Shown here: positions 45,340-54,100 of the stretch, piece by piece
How the letters are laid out: each line of letters starts with the position of its first letter
Position numbering within the stretch: position 1 is the stretch's first letter
Source of the DNA: Butyrivibrio sp.
GTDB lineage: Bacteria; Bacillota; Clostridia; Lachnospirales; Lachnospiraceae
Length of the DNA stretch: 64,000 bases
Direction of reading: 5' to 3'
NCBI GenBank assembly: GCA_017470505.1
Contig: JAFUYO010000011.1
Coordinates: 1-64,000, forward strand
Position numbers and translations under genes: made by a program
Notes under the pieces: model-generated
Told to the model about the DNA's origin: nothing
The model's database searches: none
The model's input: only the letters and a program-made list of their open reading frames with translations

Positions 45340-46176
45340 CCTGCGCGCAATCAGAACTGCCGTCGACCTCGGGCCAAGAGTTACCGCATGCTGGTCCTTG
45401 GCGGCCTTCTCACTTCCCGGCGCATATGCCCTTTCATAGCTGTATGCGGCCGGATGCCACTTCATCCCATTAGGAACTATGGGCAGCTCGAAGGTGTGCT
45501 CCTCCCAGTGCGCATTTACCGCAACATAGATAAAAGCATCCTCTTTCGTGCCGTACTTTTCGTGGTCCTCGGCGTACATAAAGGCAAAAGTAAGCGTAGG
45601 CTCACTGCGGATAAGTTCCCACGGCTTCAGTCCGTGAAAAGAGAGCTCGGGATAGCCCGTGCCGTTCTCTCCGGCGTCAAAGCGCCCTGCCCTTATGACA
45701 GGATGCGCCATACGCAGTGCTATGAGGTCCGCGACATAATCATGGATATCCCCATTCTGATTAAGTCTCCCCCAGTCAAGCCATGACACCTCGTTGTCCT
45801 GGCAGTAGGCGTTGTTATTGCCATACTGCGTGTTGGCAAACTCATCCCCCGAAAGGAGCATGGGGATGCCGCGGCTCAGTAAGAGGAGCGTGTTGAAATT
45901 CCTTATCTGGCGGATGCGAAGATCGTTTACCTCACTATCAGTGGTCTCTCCCTCAACTCCGCAGTTCCAGCTTGCATTGTCATTTGCCCCGTCCCTGTTG
46001 TCCTCGCCGTTTGCCTCATTGTGCTTGTCGTTATATGAGACAAGGTCGTACATGGTAAAACCGTCGTGGCAGGTTATGAAATTGATCGAAGCCGACGGTC
46101 CCCTCCCTCCGTAGAGGTCGTCGGATCCGCTTATCCTTGCGTACATCTCGGGCGCGCAGCCGCCCTCGCCCTTCAC
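45337..46176 (-). CDS. glgX: Debranching enzyme (GlgX/isoamylase type), C-terminal part after in-frame stop
   Basis: 279 codons in the same frame as the upstream part (46180-47427), separated from it by a single TGA at 46180-46182 plus one Phe codon. It begins KGEGGCAPEMYARISGSDD and holds NFITCHDGFTMYDLVSYN (the transition-state Asp of GH13), GIPMLLSGDEFANTQYGNNN and the C-terminal beta domain ending PRSTAVLIARR. Related enzymes have Arg-Arg-Phe where this gene has Arg-stop-Phe, so the change is CGA to TGA. The start given here is only the first possible GTG after the stop; independent translation is doubtful, as no ribosome binding site is seen. The stop TAA belongs to the terminal repeat of MITE copy D. 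Confidence 0.8.
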   Translation of the reverse strand: MKGEGGCAPEMYARISGSDDLYGGRGPSASINFITCHDGFTMYDLVSYNDKHNEANGEDNRDGANDNASWNCGVEGETTDSEVNDLRIRQIRNFNTLLLLSRGIPMLLSGDEFANTQYGNNNAYCQDNEVSWLDWGRLNQNGDIHDYVADLIALRMAHPVIRAGRFDAGENGTGYPELSFHGLKPWELIRSEPTLTFAFMYAEDHEKYGTKEDAFIYVAVNAHWEEHTFELPIVPNGMKWHPAAYSYERAYAPGSEKAAKDQHAVTLGPRSTAVLIARR

Positions 46177-46179
46177 AAA

Positions 46180-47427
46180 TCAGCGGAGACAGTCCCTGTA
46201 CTTGCCGTTCCACTCAGACCAGCGGTTCCATGACGGAAAGCTTCCAACCTGATAGAGGCCGCCAGCATCCCACGCCTCTGCTATGAGCCTGGTCTTTCCA
46301 AGAACCGCGTCATGGGCAATTGTCTCAAGAAGAGGCGGCGACATCATTGGCGCGCCGCTCTCATCCCTTGTGAGGATAGACGCGAGGTCAAACCTGAAGC
46401 CGTCCACGTGATAGGCAGATACCCAGTATCTCAGACAGTCCAGGATATGGTTCCTGACAACGGCGTTGTTGCAGTTCATCGTGTTGCCGCAGCCGCTGAA
46501 ATTGTAGTACCAGCCATCCGGCGTCAGCAGGTAATATGTGCGGTTGTCGATGCCCTTGTAGGATATCACAGGTCCCCTGTCGTCTCCCTCTGCCGTGTGA
46601 TTGAACACAACGTCGAGGATTACCTCGATTCCGTTTTTGTGGAGCTTCTTTATGGTGTTCTTGAGCTCATCCGCCTCCATTCCATAGGGTGCAGACGCAG
46701 CATACCCCGCCTTCGGTGCAAAAAAACCTACCGTCGAATAGCCCCAGTAGTTGTATAGGCGCTTTCCATCTATCTCGCGGTAGTTCTCAAATTCATTAAA
46801 TTCAAAAATCGGCATCAGCTCGATGCAATTGACACCAAGCTCCTTCAGATACGGGATTTTCTCAAGAATCCCGCTGAACGTCCCCTTGTACTTCACATTG
46901 CTCGATTCATGCTTTGTGAAGCTCCTGACATGCATCTCATAGATGACGAGATCATTTTGGGGAATTTCAAGAGGTTTATCGCCCTCCCAGTCATAGTCCT
47001 CGCGTATTATCTGTCCGCGATGGACAAAACTTCTTTCGCCATCATTTCGTTTTCCCCAGATGCTCCTGCCGGATATTGACCTTGCATAGGGGTCAAGCAG
47101 CACAACGTTTCTGTCAAAGCGCCGACCCTTCCCCGGGTCAGATGGCCCGTCAAATCTGTAGCCATACTCTATGCTCTCAATGTCAAGCCCGAAGACCATC
47201 ATCGCGTAGACGTCGCCTACCCGAAACTCCTCAGGAAAAGGAATCTCCACAAATGGCTCCTCCTGCCCGTGGTGGTAAAGAACCAGTGTCGCGCCCGTGG
47301 CCTCCTTTGAAAAGACAGAGAAGTTCACTCCCCCGTCAGTTAGCGTTGCTCCAAACGGGAAAATCCTTCCGATGCGATACTCAAGATCTCCTATTGTATT
47401 TGTCGGAAAGCTGTCCACCAGTCTCAT
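46180..47427 (-). CDS. glgX: Debranching enzyme (GlgX/isoamylase type), N-terminal part up to in-frame TGA
   Basis: 415 codons. N-terminal CBM48-type domain (about 15-110: GATLTDGGVNFSVFSKEATG), then the GH13 barrel: VIYEMHVRSFT, ELMPIFEFNE, VILDVVFNHTAEG, DGFRFDLAS (nucleophile Asp) and RLIAEAWDAGGLYQVG (acid Glu). It stops at TGA in the sequence RDCLR-stop-FVKG. With the part at 45337-46176 the full protein would be about 696 residues, the usual GlgX/TreX size, with all three catalytic acids. It would remove alpha-1,6 branches from glycogen or limit dextrin. GGGGAG precedes the ATG. MITE copy E ends 27 bp upstream, where the promoter would be expected. Most likely a pseudogene or a base-call problem. 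Confidence 0.82.
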   Translation of the reverse strand: MRLVDSFPTNTIGDLEYRIGRIFPFGATLTDGGVNFSVFSKEATGATLVLYHHGQEEPFVEIPFPEEFRVGDVYAMMVFGLDIESIEYGYRFDGPSDPGKGRRFDRNVVLLDPYARSISGRSIWGKRNDGERSFVHRGQIIREDYDWEGDKPLEIPQNDLVIYEMHVRSFTKHESSNVKYKGTFSGILEKIPYLKELGVNCIELMPIFEFNEFENYREIDGKRLYNYWGYSTVGFFAPKAGYAASAPYGMEADELKNTIKKLHKNGIEVILDVVFNHTAEGDDRGPVISYKGIDNRTYYLLTPDGWYYNFSGCGNTMNCNNAVVRNHILDCLRYWVSAYHVDGFRFDLASILTRDESGAPMMSPPLLETIAHDAVLGKTRLIAEAWDAGGLYQVGSFPSWNRWSEWNGKYRDCLR

Positions 47428-47453
47428 TTTCGTCTCCCCATTAGTGAGGCACT

Positions 47454-47613
47454 TAAGGCACTGTAAACAAATAACTTCCTAATCTGCTTGTCTGAATATC
47501 CATGTGACTGCGTTGTCGTCAGTCGCCGTAGCCCGCTACGACTCCTTCCTCCGCCTTGCACATGAAATTTTTGTCTGCGCATCTTTATGAAGTTATTTAT
47601 TTACAGAGCCTTA
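47454..47613 (-). mobile_element. MITE-like element, family 2, copy E
   Basis: 160 bp, inverted relative to copy D. Ends TAAGGCACTGTAAACAAATA and its near-complement closing in ACAGAGCCTTA. The interior matches copy D, including CGTAGCCCGCTACG. It lies 27 bp upstream of the debranching-enzyme ATG. With copy D it brackets that gene. Confidence 0.85.
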
Positions 47614-47663
47614 GCTCATTGCCTGCCGTCTGTGTCAGGTTTTCAGGATTTACGCCTCTCTCC

Positions 47664-48422
47664 TCACCTCTTAACCGACTCAAAAAAATCTCTCACTGAC
47701 TTTAAGAGTTCTTCCTTTGGCATGGTCTTTAAAAAATACCCGTTGGGCTTTAGGGCGACTACATTCATGACGCTCTCCTTGTCCCCCTTGCCAGTGAGAA
47801 ATATAACCGGAATGTCCTGTGTTGACGCTTCGCTCCGAATCATCTTAAGGACCTGCGGCCCGTTCGTCACCGGCATCTCGTAGTCGAGGAGGATAAGGTC
47901 CGGCTTGTTGGTAGCAAGATAGGTTATTGCCTGCATCCCGGAATTGACGATCACAACCCTGTACTCGGAATCGAGCCAGCTCTTTATAAGCGTCAGAAAA
48001 GTCGGATCGTCGTCAACAAGAAGGATTCTCTTTCTCCTTGAAAGCTCGTCGTTGGCATCCATGATCAGCTGCATATTCTCAGCGACGTTCCTGATATTAA
48101 GAGGTCTTTCGAAGTGCTCCTTGATGATGTCCTCCGGGATTATCCTGGTCAGAGTATTGTATTCCGCAGCATCACCAATCACGCAGAGAATCTTCTCCTT
48201 CTCTACGCACATATCCTTTAAGTAAACCAGCACATCGCTGATGTCCTCAACAAAGCTCCCGAGGTAAAAAAGAAACACAGTAGGGCTGTCCTTGTACTTC
48301 TCGAGCTCTGCAATCTTAGGGGCTGCGTTTATCACATTCATGTTCGCGTCCGTAAGTCCGTTTTCCAATGCGTTAACCATAAAAGTTGAGCCCTGACTTA
48401 TCAGCAGTATTGACTTATCCAT
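47664..48422 (-). CDS. Response regulator with pseudo-receiver and receiver domains
   Basis: 252 residues from the ATG at 48422 (GGGAGG upstream). Residues 1-118 look like a receiver-type fold (KSILLISQGSTFMVNALENG, VFLFYLGSFVEDISDVLVYL) without the acidic pocket or a phospho-acceptor Asp. Residues about 130-250 are a canonical receiver: RILLVDDDPTFLTLI (acidic pocket), LILLDYEMPVTNG (phospho-acceptor Asp), VIFLTGKGD (Thr) and GYFLKTMP (Lys). No DNA-binding or other output domain. It follows the FIST-domain hybrid kinase gene by 54 bp on the same strand, so it is the likely partner. The output could be protein-protein contact. Confidence 0.87.
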   Translation of the reverse strand: MDKSILLISQGSTFMVNALENGLTDANMNVINAAPKIAELEKYKDSPTVFLFYLGSFVEDISDVLVYLKDMCVEKEKILCVIGDAAEYNTLTRIIPEDIIKEHFERPLNIRNVAENMQLIMDANDELSRRKRILLVDDDPTFLTLIKSWLDSEYRVVIVNSGMQAITYLATNKPDLILLDYEMPVTNGPQVLKMIRSEASTQDIPVIFLTGKGDKESVMNVVALKPNGYFLKTMPKEELLKSVRDFFESVKR

Positions 48423-48476
48423 CTGACCTCCCGAAAAAACTTTCATCAAAACTTTCATTTATGACCTGTAGCAGAA

Positions 48477-51400
48477 TTACTTCAGCAGATTGTTTATGCT
48501 CTCCCAGTCCGCCTTCCTTATGGCGTCAGAAAGGTTTCTTACAAGCTCTGCCATTCCGGGCGGAACTCTGTAGCCGCCCACATTATCAATTATATACTTG
48601 ATACTGTCATAATCAAAGCTTCCGGCAAGCTCCCGGATTGAAGAAAGTGCCTCGGTAAGTGAACCTTCGTCCATCAGAGGCTTGTTCTGATCATCTTCTC
48701 CGGATTCTGCTCCCATTTTGCCCTTTATCGCATCAAAAACTTTTCTGTACTGCTCCAAAAGCTCCTGTGTCCTGTTGTCAATGGTTCCCTTGTCGCTCTC
48801 ATCCCCTGCCTTCTCCATGCGCTCTGCAAAAGAGGCAAGCTTTAGAGCTCCTATTATCCTCGATGAACTCTTGAGTGCATGGACCTTAATGGTGTAATCA
48901 AGGATATTACCGTCTCTCCAGAACTTTTCTATCTGCCCGAGGTTCTCGCGCGCGGAATTGATATAGGACTCAACGGCACTCTTATATACTTCCAGTGACC
49001 CGCAGTTCTTAAGTCCCTCGGCAGTATCCACATCCTCAACGCCCCTTAGAAACTCCAGCTCTCCAAGATTCCCGGCAGATGCAAAAGCATCTCCTTTTCC
49101 TGAAAAGCTGTCCGTAATGCCTGAAGTATCGTCTTTTCCGGAATTACTGCCTTCTCTATCAGAGCTGCCACCATCGCCGTCACTTCCCTGCTCCTTACTC
49201 AAAGCGTCATCATCTTGAGCCGGCTTTATCTTTTCCTCCGGCAGGAACTGCTGCATCAATGTCTCAAGCTTGTCAGACATGATAGGCTTTGTCAGATAGT
49301 CGTTAAAGCCAGCCGCGATATACTGCTCCCTCGCACCCGAGACCGCGTTGGCAGTAAGCGAGATAACGCAGGTGTCCTTGTTGGGATTGCCATCTTCAGC
49401 GCGCAGCCTTTCTATGGTCTCAATTCCGTCCATGCCGGGCATCCTGTGATCCAAGAAGATCATGTCGTACTTCTTTAGCCTTGTCTTTTCAAGACACTCC
49501 TCTCCGCCCGAAGCCTCATCTATCTTCACAAGGGTCTTCTTCAGGAGCCCTTCAAATACCGTGATGTTCATCGGCGTATCGTCAACGACCAGGATCTCAG
49601 CGTCGGGCGCCGTGAATCTCTCGTGGTAGGTCTTCCTTGCAAGGAGCGCTCTCTCATATGCCTCCATGTAATCGCCCACCGGCTCCCACTTGACAACCCT
49701 CTGCCTCAATACGAAAAAGAAGTTGCTCCCCTCTCCGTAGGTGCTCTCAACTTCAAGAGTGCTCCTCATGAGATTCAAAAGCTGCCTCGTGATATTCAGT
49801 CCAAGGCCCGTCCCCTCAATATTTCTGTTCCTTTTTTCATCTACTCTCTGGAAGGCGGAAAAGAGCCTGCTCTGATCTTCTCTTTTTATCCCAATCCCGG
49901 TATCCCTTACAGATACGGTGAGGTCAATCTGATCATCCATGACTTTCTCCCAGGTGATCTTAAGAGTGACAGAGCCTTCTTCCGTGTACTTGACCGCATT
50001 GGTGAGTATGTTTGTTATGACCTGCTTGATCCTGATCTCATCGCCGTTTAAGACACTTGGTATCGAGCTGTCGACATCCACGTTAACTTCCAGGTTCTTG
50101 GCTTCTGCCCTTGGCTTTATCATGTGGACAAGGTCGTTTAAAACAGATGACAGGTCGTAGTCAACAGGAATGATATCCATCTTCCCTGCCTCGATCTTGG
50201 AAAAGTCGAGGATGTCATTGACAAGACTGATCAGAGTGTTGCCTGCGATGTTGATGTTGTGGGCGTAGTCCAACGTCTGCGTCTCTTTGGACTCACGCAG
50301 TATCATCTCATCCATTCCAAGGATAGCATTTATGGGCGTCCTGATCTCGTGGGACATGTTTGACAGGAAGCTGCTCTTGGCTTCATTTGCCGCATTCGCC
50401 TCCTTCACTGCCTCAACAAGCTCACCTGTCATTGCCTTCAAAAAGTGGGACAGCCTCTCGGAGAGAGGAACCTTCCCTTCATGATGATGATGTTCATTAG
50501 TCCTGAGTACCTGCGCCTGTGTCTCACCCGAGAGTCCCTCTCGCATTCCCACTGCAACAAGAGCGCTGTTTAATACGCCTCCCTGCCCTCTGTATCTGTA
50601 TATCTCACCCATTCCGAGAACGATGTTCGGATTTTCAAGCCTTCCCTCATTGTAATACTGTATCTCCAGCTTGTAATCGTCCTGAAGGAAATTAAATCTG
50701 TTTCCGCAGATAACAAGAGTCAGCCTCTCGGCGCCGAAGGCGTCCATCCGAAGTGCCGCATTTTTGGTGCCGATAAGGATATCCTCGTGCTCGCCGTAGG
50801 AGAACCTCACCTTCTCATCGGGGTGGATATCACCCTCTAAGTAGACCTCTCCGCTTGGCCCGTAATTTGACGGCGTCCTTCCGATATACGTCCCGTTCCT
50901 CTCGACAATAAGAGGAAACTCACTGATATTCTGTACAAAATGTTCATTGGGCTCTACTCCGAGGTATTTCCTGTAGACATCTATTGCCTTTTGTCCGTCT
51001 ATCGACCACAGGGTCGTAACGCCCTGCTTTTCAGACTCGCAGGCGCAGACATCCATATACCTTCCGATCGGCTCCCATCCAAAGAGATAATCCTCGTATA
51101 CATAGAGCTCCTCTCCGCAGTAGATGGCTCCCGTTATGCCGGGAGTAAAGTTTTCATCCGCAATTACAAAGGCATCCTCATGTCCCACCGTCACAAAGCC
51201 GTCGAGGTACTTAAGAGAGTTTGCGCTGGCGATAGAGCCAAATATCGGCACTTCTTCAAGTTCCTCCGACAGTACATTTATAAACTCCGAGGAGGACGCT
51301 CTGATGCAGGCAAAGTAAATCTCAATACACCTCACATCCTTCATCCCGGCTATGCGTTTTCGAAGCTCCCCTGCAAATTTGATTGCCTCCTGTGCCACGT

Positions 51401-51716
51401 TTTTTCCCTCTCTCTCAAGAGGCTTGTAAAAGAGCTCCGCCCGTGAATTTTCCATGGCGGTGAAGTTCATCACAATGCAGCTCTCCATCTTGAAAAAGGA
51501 CGCGTACTGCACCGAGCTCATCCCTATGATGACAAAATTCGGAAAGCTTTTTTTGAGGAGCGAAAGCGCTTCTGCAACATCACTTTCGGGAATGTTTCCA
51601 ATGAAAACCTCGATAGTCCCGCTCTTGTAGTTGCCGTCATCAAAATAGCGCATGAGCTTATTTACAGCGCTTTTTAATTTAACAAGATTGGGTACCAGGA
51701 CGTTTTTCTGAAGCAT
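48477..51716 (-). CDS. FIST-domain hybrid sensor histidine kinase with REC and Hpt
   Basis: About 1079 residues, no membrane helices, so cytosolic. Order: FIST N and C sensory domains (about 30-395, ending GGVLNSALVAVGMREG), a His-rich NEHHHHEGK, HisKA with SFLSNMSHEIRTPINAILGM (phospho-His about 456), HATPase with NILTNAVKYTEEG, DTGIGI and GTGLGLNI, a receiver (EILVVDDTPMN...MIFLDHRMPG), a Ser/Gly/Asp-rich linker, and Hpt (KVHALKSSSRIIGALKL). A complete phosphorelay in one chain. Of two in-frame ATGs, 51716 has the better spacing to AAGGAG; 51722 lies too close. FIST domains are thought to bind small ligands such as amino acids. The phosphate probably passes to the response regulator encoded next. 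Confidence 0.92.
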   Translation of the reverse strand: MLQKNVLVPNLVKLKSAVNKLMRYFDDGNYKSGTIEVFIGNIPESDVAEALSLLKKSFPNFVIIGMSSVQYASFFKMESCIVMNFTAMENSRAELFYKPLEREGKNVAQEAIKFAGELRKRIAGMKDVRCIEIYFACIRASSSEFINVLSEELEEVPIFGSIASANSLKYLDGFVTVGHEDAFVIADENFTPGITGAIYCGEELYVYEDYLFGWEPIGRYMDVCACESEKQGVTTLWSIDGQKAIDVYRKYLGVEPNEHFVQNISEFPLIVERNGTYIGRTPSNYGPSGEVYLEGDIHPDEKVRFSYGEHEDILIGTKNAALRMDAFGAERLTLVICGNRFNFLQDDYKLEIQYYNEGRLENPNIVLGMGEIYRYRGQGGVLNSALVAVGMREGLSGETQAQVLRTNEHHHHEGKVPLSERLSHFLKAMTGELVEAVKEANAANEAKSSFLSNMSHEIRTPINAILGMDEMILRESKETQTLDYAHNINIAGNTLISLVNDILDFSKIEAGKMDIIPVDYDLSSVLNDLVHMIKPRAEAKNLEVNVDVDSSIPSVLNGDEIRIKQVITNILTNAVKYTEEGSVTLKITWEKVMDDQIDLTVSVRDTGIGIKREDQSRLFSAFQRVDEKRNRNIEGTGLGLNITRQLLNLMRSTLEVESTYGEGSNFFFVLRQRVVKWEPVGDYMEAYERALLARKTYHERFTAPDAEILVVDDTPMNITVFEGLLKKTLVKIDEASGGEECLEKTRLKKYDMIFLDHRMPGMDGIETIERLRAEDGNPNKDTCVISLTANAVSGAREQYIAAGFNDYLTKPIMSDKLETLMQQFLPEEKIKPAQDDDALSKEQGSDGDGGSSDREGSNSGKDDTSGITDSFSGKGDAFASAGNLGELEFLRGVEDVDTAEGLKNCGSLEVYKSAVESYINSARENLGQIEKFWRDGNILDYTIKVHALKSSSRIIGALKLASFAERMEKAGDESDKGTIDNRTQELLEQYRKVFDAIKGKMGAESGEDDQNKPLMDEGSLTEALSSIRELAGSFDYDSIKYIIDNVGGYRVPPGMAELVRNLSDAIRKADWESINNLLK

Positions 51717-51912
51717 AGACATTTCTCCTTAATCTATTGCAAATACTATATTTAATTTTATCTCTAAATCGCAAACACATAAATATTTATCCAATAAACT
51801 TTTTCTAAAGCATTGGCTTGCAGCCAAAAATCTTTTTTCCTTTCTTTAACGTATGTTATACTTAGGAGATACAGACAACCTTTTACAGGAACACATAGAA
51901 AGTGATAAACCT

Positions 51913-53985
51913 ATGGATAAAGAGATATTTGGTCAGGAACAGAAACATCTCTCAAAGACCTACAAAAGGCTCCTTGAGATGGAAGAAGAACTCGAAAGGG
52001 ATATCCTCTCTCTCGATGAAAAGGCTGCTGATGAAAAGAACGACATCCGCGACAACATACGTTTCGACTACGCAGACATCGAGACCACCATGGAAACTCT
52101 CACAGAGATTGAGGTATGGAACCGCTATATAGACACCTACAACGTGGAGGCCGCTTCCCTGGCAAAGCGCCTCTCCGGCGTAAAAAAGCTTTTGGAGTCT
52201 CCCTACTTTGCAAAGATAACCCTGCAGTTCGACGACTCGGAGGAGCCTGAGAGCTACTACATCGGGAGGGCTGCGATCTCGGAAAACGCCTACGAGCAGA
52301 TGGTCATCGACTGGAGGTCTCCGATTGCCGAGGTCTACTACAATCAGGAGAACGGTCCTACGCACTATACCGTGGACGACAGGGAGATACCCGTGGATCT
52401 GAAGCTCCGCCGTCAGTTCAATATTGAACAGGATAAGCTCATCTCCTACTTTGACACAAATATTGCCATTGAGGATCCGATGCTCCTAAAGTCGCTGTCT
52501 CAGACTCACACCGACAAGATGCAGGCCATCACCGCAACCATCCAGAAGGAGCAGAACACCGTTATACGCTATCCCGATGTCCCTGTTCTTCTCGTAGAGG
52601 GAATCGCCGGAAGCGGCAAGACGTCAGTCCTTCTTCAGCGCATCGCTTATCTCTTTTACCGTAAGAGAAAGACCCTGCGCCCCGACCAGGTATGCCTTCT
52701 GACCTTAAATCCCGTGTTCAGGGATTACATAGATAACGTCCTTCCCGACATGGGCGAGACAAATCCGTTGACGCTGACATGGAAGGAGTTCCTTGAGAGT
52801 GCAGGGCTTTCGGGAAATCTGTATGACTATGACGAAACAGAAAGTTCATCTCTTGAAAAGATACGGGATGAGCTCCAGAACACGTCCACAGGGCTCGTAA
52901 ATGGGCTAAGGGGGCTGGTCCCAGAGCTCACTGACTTTACCGACATAAAGCAGAAAGAAACCAGGGTGATATCAAGAGAGGACATCCTTGCTCTTGCCGC
53001 AAGGTACAAACAGTTTCCTCTCGGGATGAGGCTCATTCAGATCATGAGCGATGAGCTCTTAGAGATTGCCAAAAGCAAGATGAAGAACCTCGACCTTGAC
53101 GGCAATAATTCGGAGGGCACGGCAGGGTCTGAGAAGTCCGAGGAAAATCGCATTGAAAACGATTACGGTGGAGCAATCAGCCAGATAAAGAGCTGCAGAT
53201 GGGTTAACGCATCAAAAGTTGCAAAGAGGATCCTCAAAACCGATCACATAACAGAAGCTGAGTATCTCTATACAAAACTCCTTTTAACAGGCGAGTGCGA
53301 CCGGAATATGAAATACGTCATGATTGATGAGGTTCAGGATTACACCAGGGCTCAGATGATGATCTTTGAAAAGTATTTCCCAAACGCCCGTTTTATGCTG
53401 CTTGGCGATGAGTTTCAGGCGGTAAGGGAGGGTTGCGTCACCTTCAAAGAGCTCGAGGAGATGGCAAAAGAAGGCGGCAAAAGCTTTGTAAAGCTCCCTC
53501 TTATGACCAGCTACAGAAGTTCGCCCGAGATAACAGAGAAGTTTTCTTCCCTCCTGCCCGGAGACAAAAAGATGATGGTATCATCCGTTCAGCGCCCCGG
53601 CGAAAAGGTCAGGATAAAAAACCTCTCCTCTGAAGATGCCTACGCATCAGCGCTAAGAGAGATCATCGAGGCGTTTTCAAAAGAGGAAGGTCTTACCGCC
53701 ATCATCTGCAGAGATCAGTTTGCAGTTGAAAAGACGGCGGAGCTCCTCGGAAGTTCCTCCCCTGATATCATCTCCGCAGATGCGCCCCTGCCAGCGAGCG
53801 GAGCATTTCTCATAGAGCTCCCCCTGGCCAAGGGGCTTGAGTTTGACAATTGTATAATCGCAGATGCAGATGAGGATTCCTATCCCGGCGATACTCTTGG
53901 ACGCCACTGCCTCTACACAGCCATATCGAGGGCGACCAAAAACCTCGCTATCCTGTCTCTGGGCAAGGGCGCAATCACAACATAA
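51913..53985 (+). CDS. HelD-like UvrD-family ATPase (RNA polymerase recycling factor type)
   Basis: 690 residues from the ATG at 51913. An ATG at 51853 lies in a -10-like TATACT stretch and has no ribosome binding site. N-terminal coiled coil (about 10-70: EQKHLSKTYKRLLEMEEELE), then DWRSPIAEVYYN (a HelD hallmark), Walker A EGIAGSGKTS (about 234), MIDEVQDYTRAQMM, LLGDEFQAV, and the C-terminal helicase motifs LPLAKGLEFDNCII and YTAISRATKNL. HelD binds RNA polymerase and releases stalled complexes; the N-terminal arm fits that. The alternative is a general superfamily 1 helicase. Monocistronic. Confidence 0.88.
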   Translation: MDKEIFGQEQKHLSKTYKRLLEMEEELERDILSLDEKAADEKNDIRDNIRFDYADIETTMETLTEIEVWNRYIDTYNVEAASLAKRLSGVKKLLESPYFAKITLQFDDSEEPESYYIGRAAISENAYEQMVIDWRSPIAEVYYNQENGPTHYTVDDREIPVDLKLRRQFNIEQDKLISYFDTNIAIEDPMLLKSLSQTHTDKMQAITATIQKEQNTVIRYPDVPVLLVEGIAGSGKTSVLLQRIAYLFYRKRKTLRPDQVCLLTLNPVFRDYIDNVLPDMGETNPLTLTWKEFLESAGLSGNLYDYDETESSSLEKIRDELQNTSTGLVNGLRGLVPELTDFTDIKQKETRVISREDILALAARYKQFPLGMRLIQIMSDELLEIAKSKMKNLDLDGNNSEGTAGSEKSEENRIENDYGGAISQIKSCRWVNASKVAKRILKTDHITEAEYLYTKLLLTGECDRNMKYVMIDEVQDYTRAQMMIFEKYFPNARFMLLGDEFQAVREGCVTFKELEEMAKEGGKSFVKLPLMTSYRSSPEITEKFSSLLPGDKKMMVSSVQRPGEKVRIKNLSSEDAYASALREIIEAFSKEEGLTAIICRDQFAVEKTAELLGSSSPDIISADAPLPASGAFLIELPLAKGLEFDNCIIADADEDSYPGDTLGRHCLYTAISRATKNLAILSLGKGAITT

Positions 53986-54001
53986 CTGCTTATACAGAAA
54001 T

Positions 54002-54029
54002 GGCTGAGAACCTTTGATAGTTCTCAGCC
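54002..54029 (+). terminator. Hairpin after the HelD-like gene
   Basis: Perfect 10-bp stem GGCTGAGAAC / GTTCTCAGCC with loop CTTTGATA, 17 bp past the stop. No T-run follows on the plus strand, so termination here is uncertain. Confidence 0.55.
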
Positions 54030-54040
54030 AAAAATCCTGT

Positions 54041-54077
54041 AAAAAAGAGAACTACTCAGCTAAGAGCAGTTCTCTTT
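54041..54077 (-). terminator. Rho-independent terminator of ppdK
   Basis: AAAGAGAACT / AGTTCTCTTT (54044-54053 with 54068-54077) with inner GCTCTTAGCTGAGT loop. On the minus strand it runs into TTTTTT, 24 bp past the ppdK stop. Confidence 0.8.
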
Positions 54078-54100
54078 AATAATCCAGGCTTTAAGAACTG

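Noticed and set aside
46180..46182. TGA in the debranching gene read as selenocysteine
   Set aside because: Relatives have Arg here, not Cys, and there is no catalytic need or obvious SECIS hairpin right after it. A nonsense change or base error is simpler.
51853..51912. Upstream start of the HelD-like gene
   Set aside because: That ATG lies within a -10-like TATGTTATACTT and has no Shine-Dalgarno; 51913 fits the family N-terminus.
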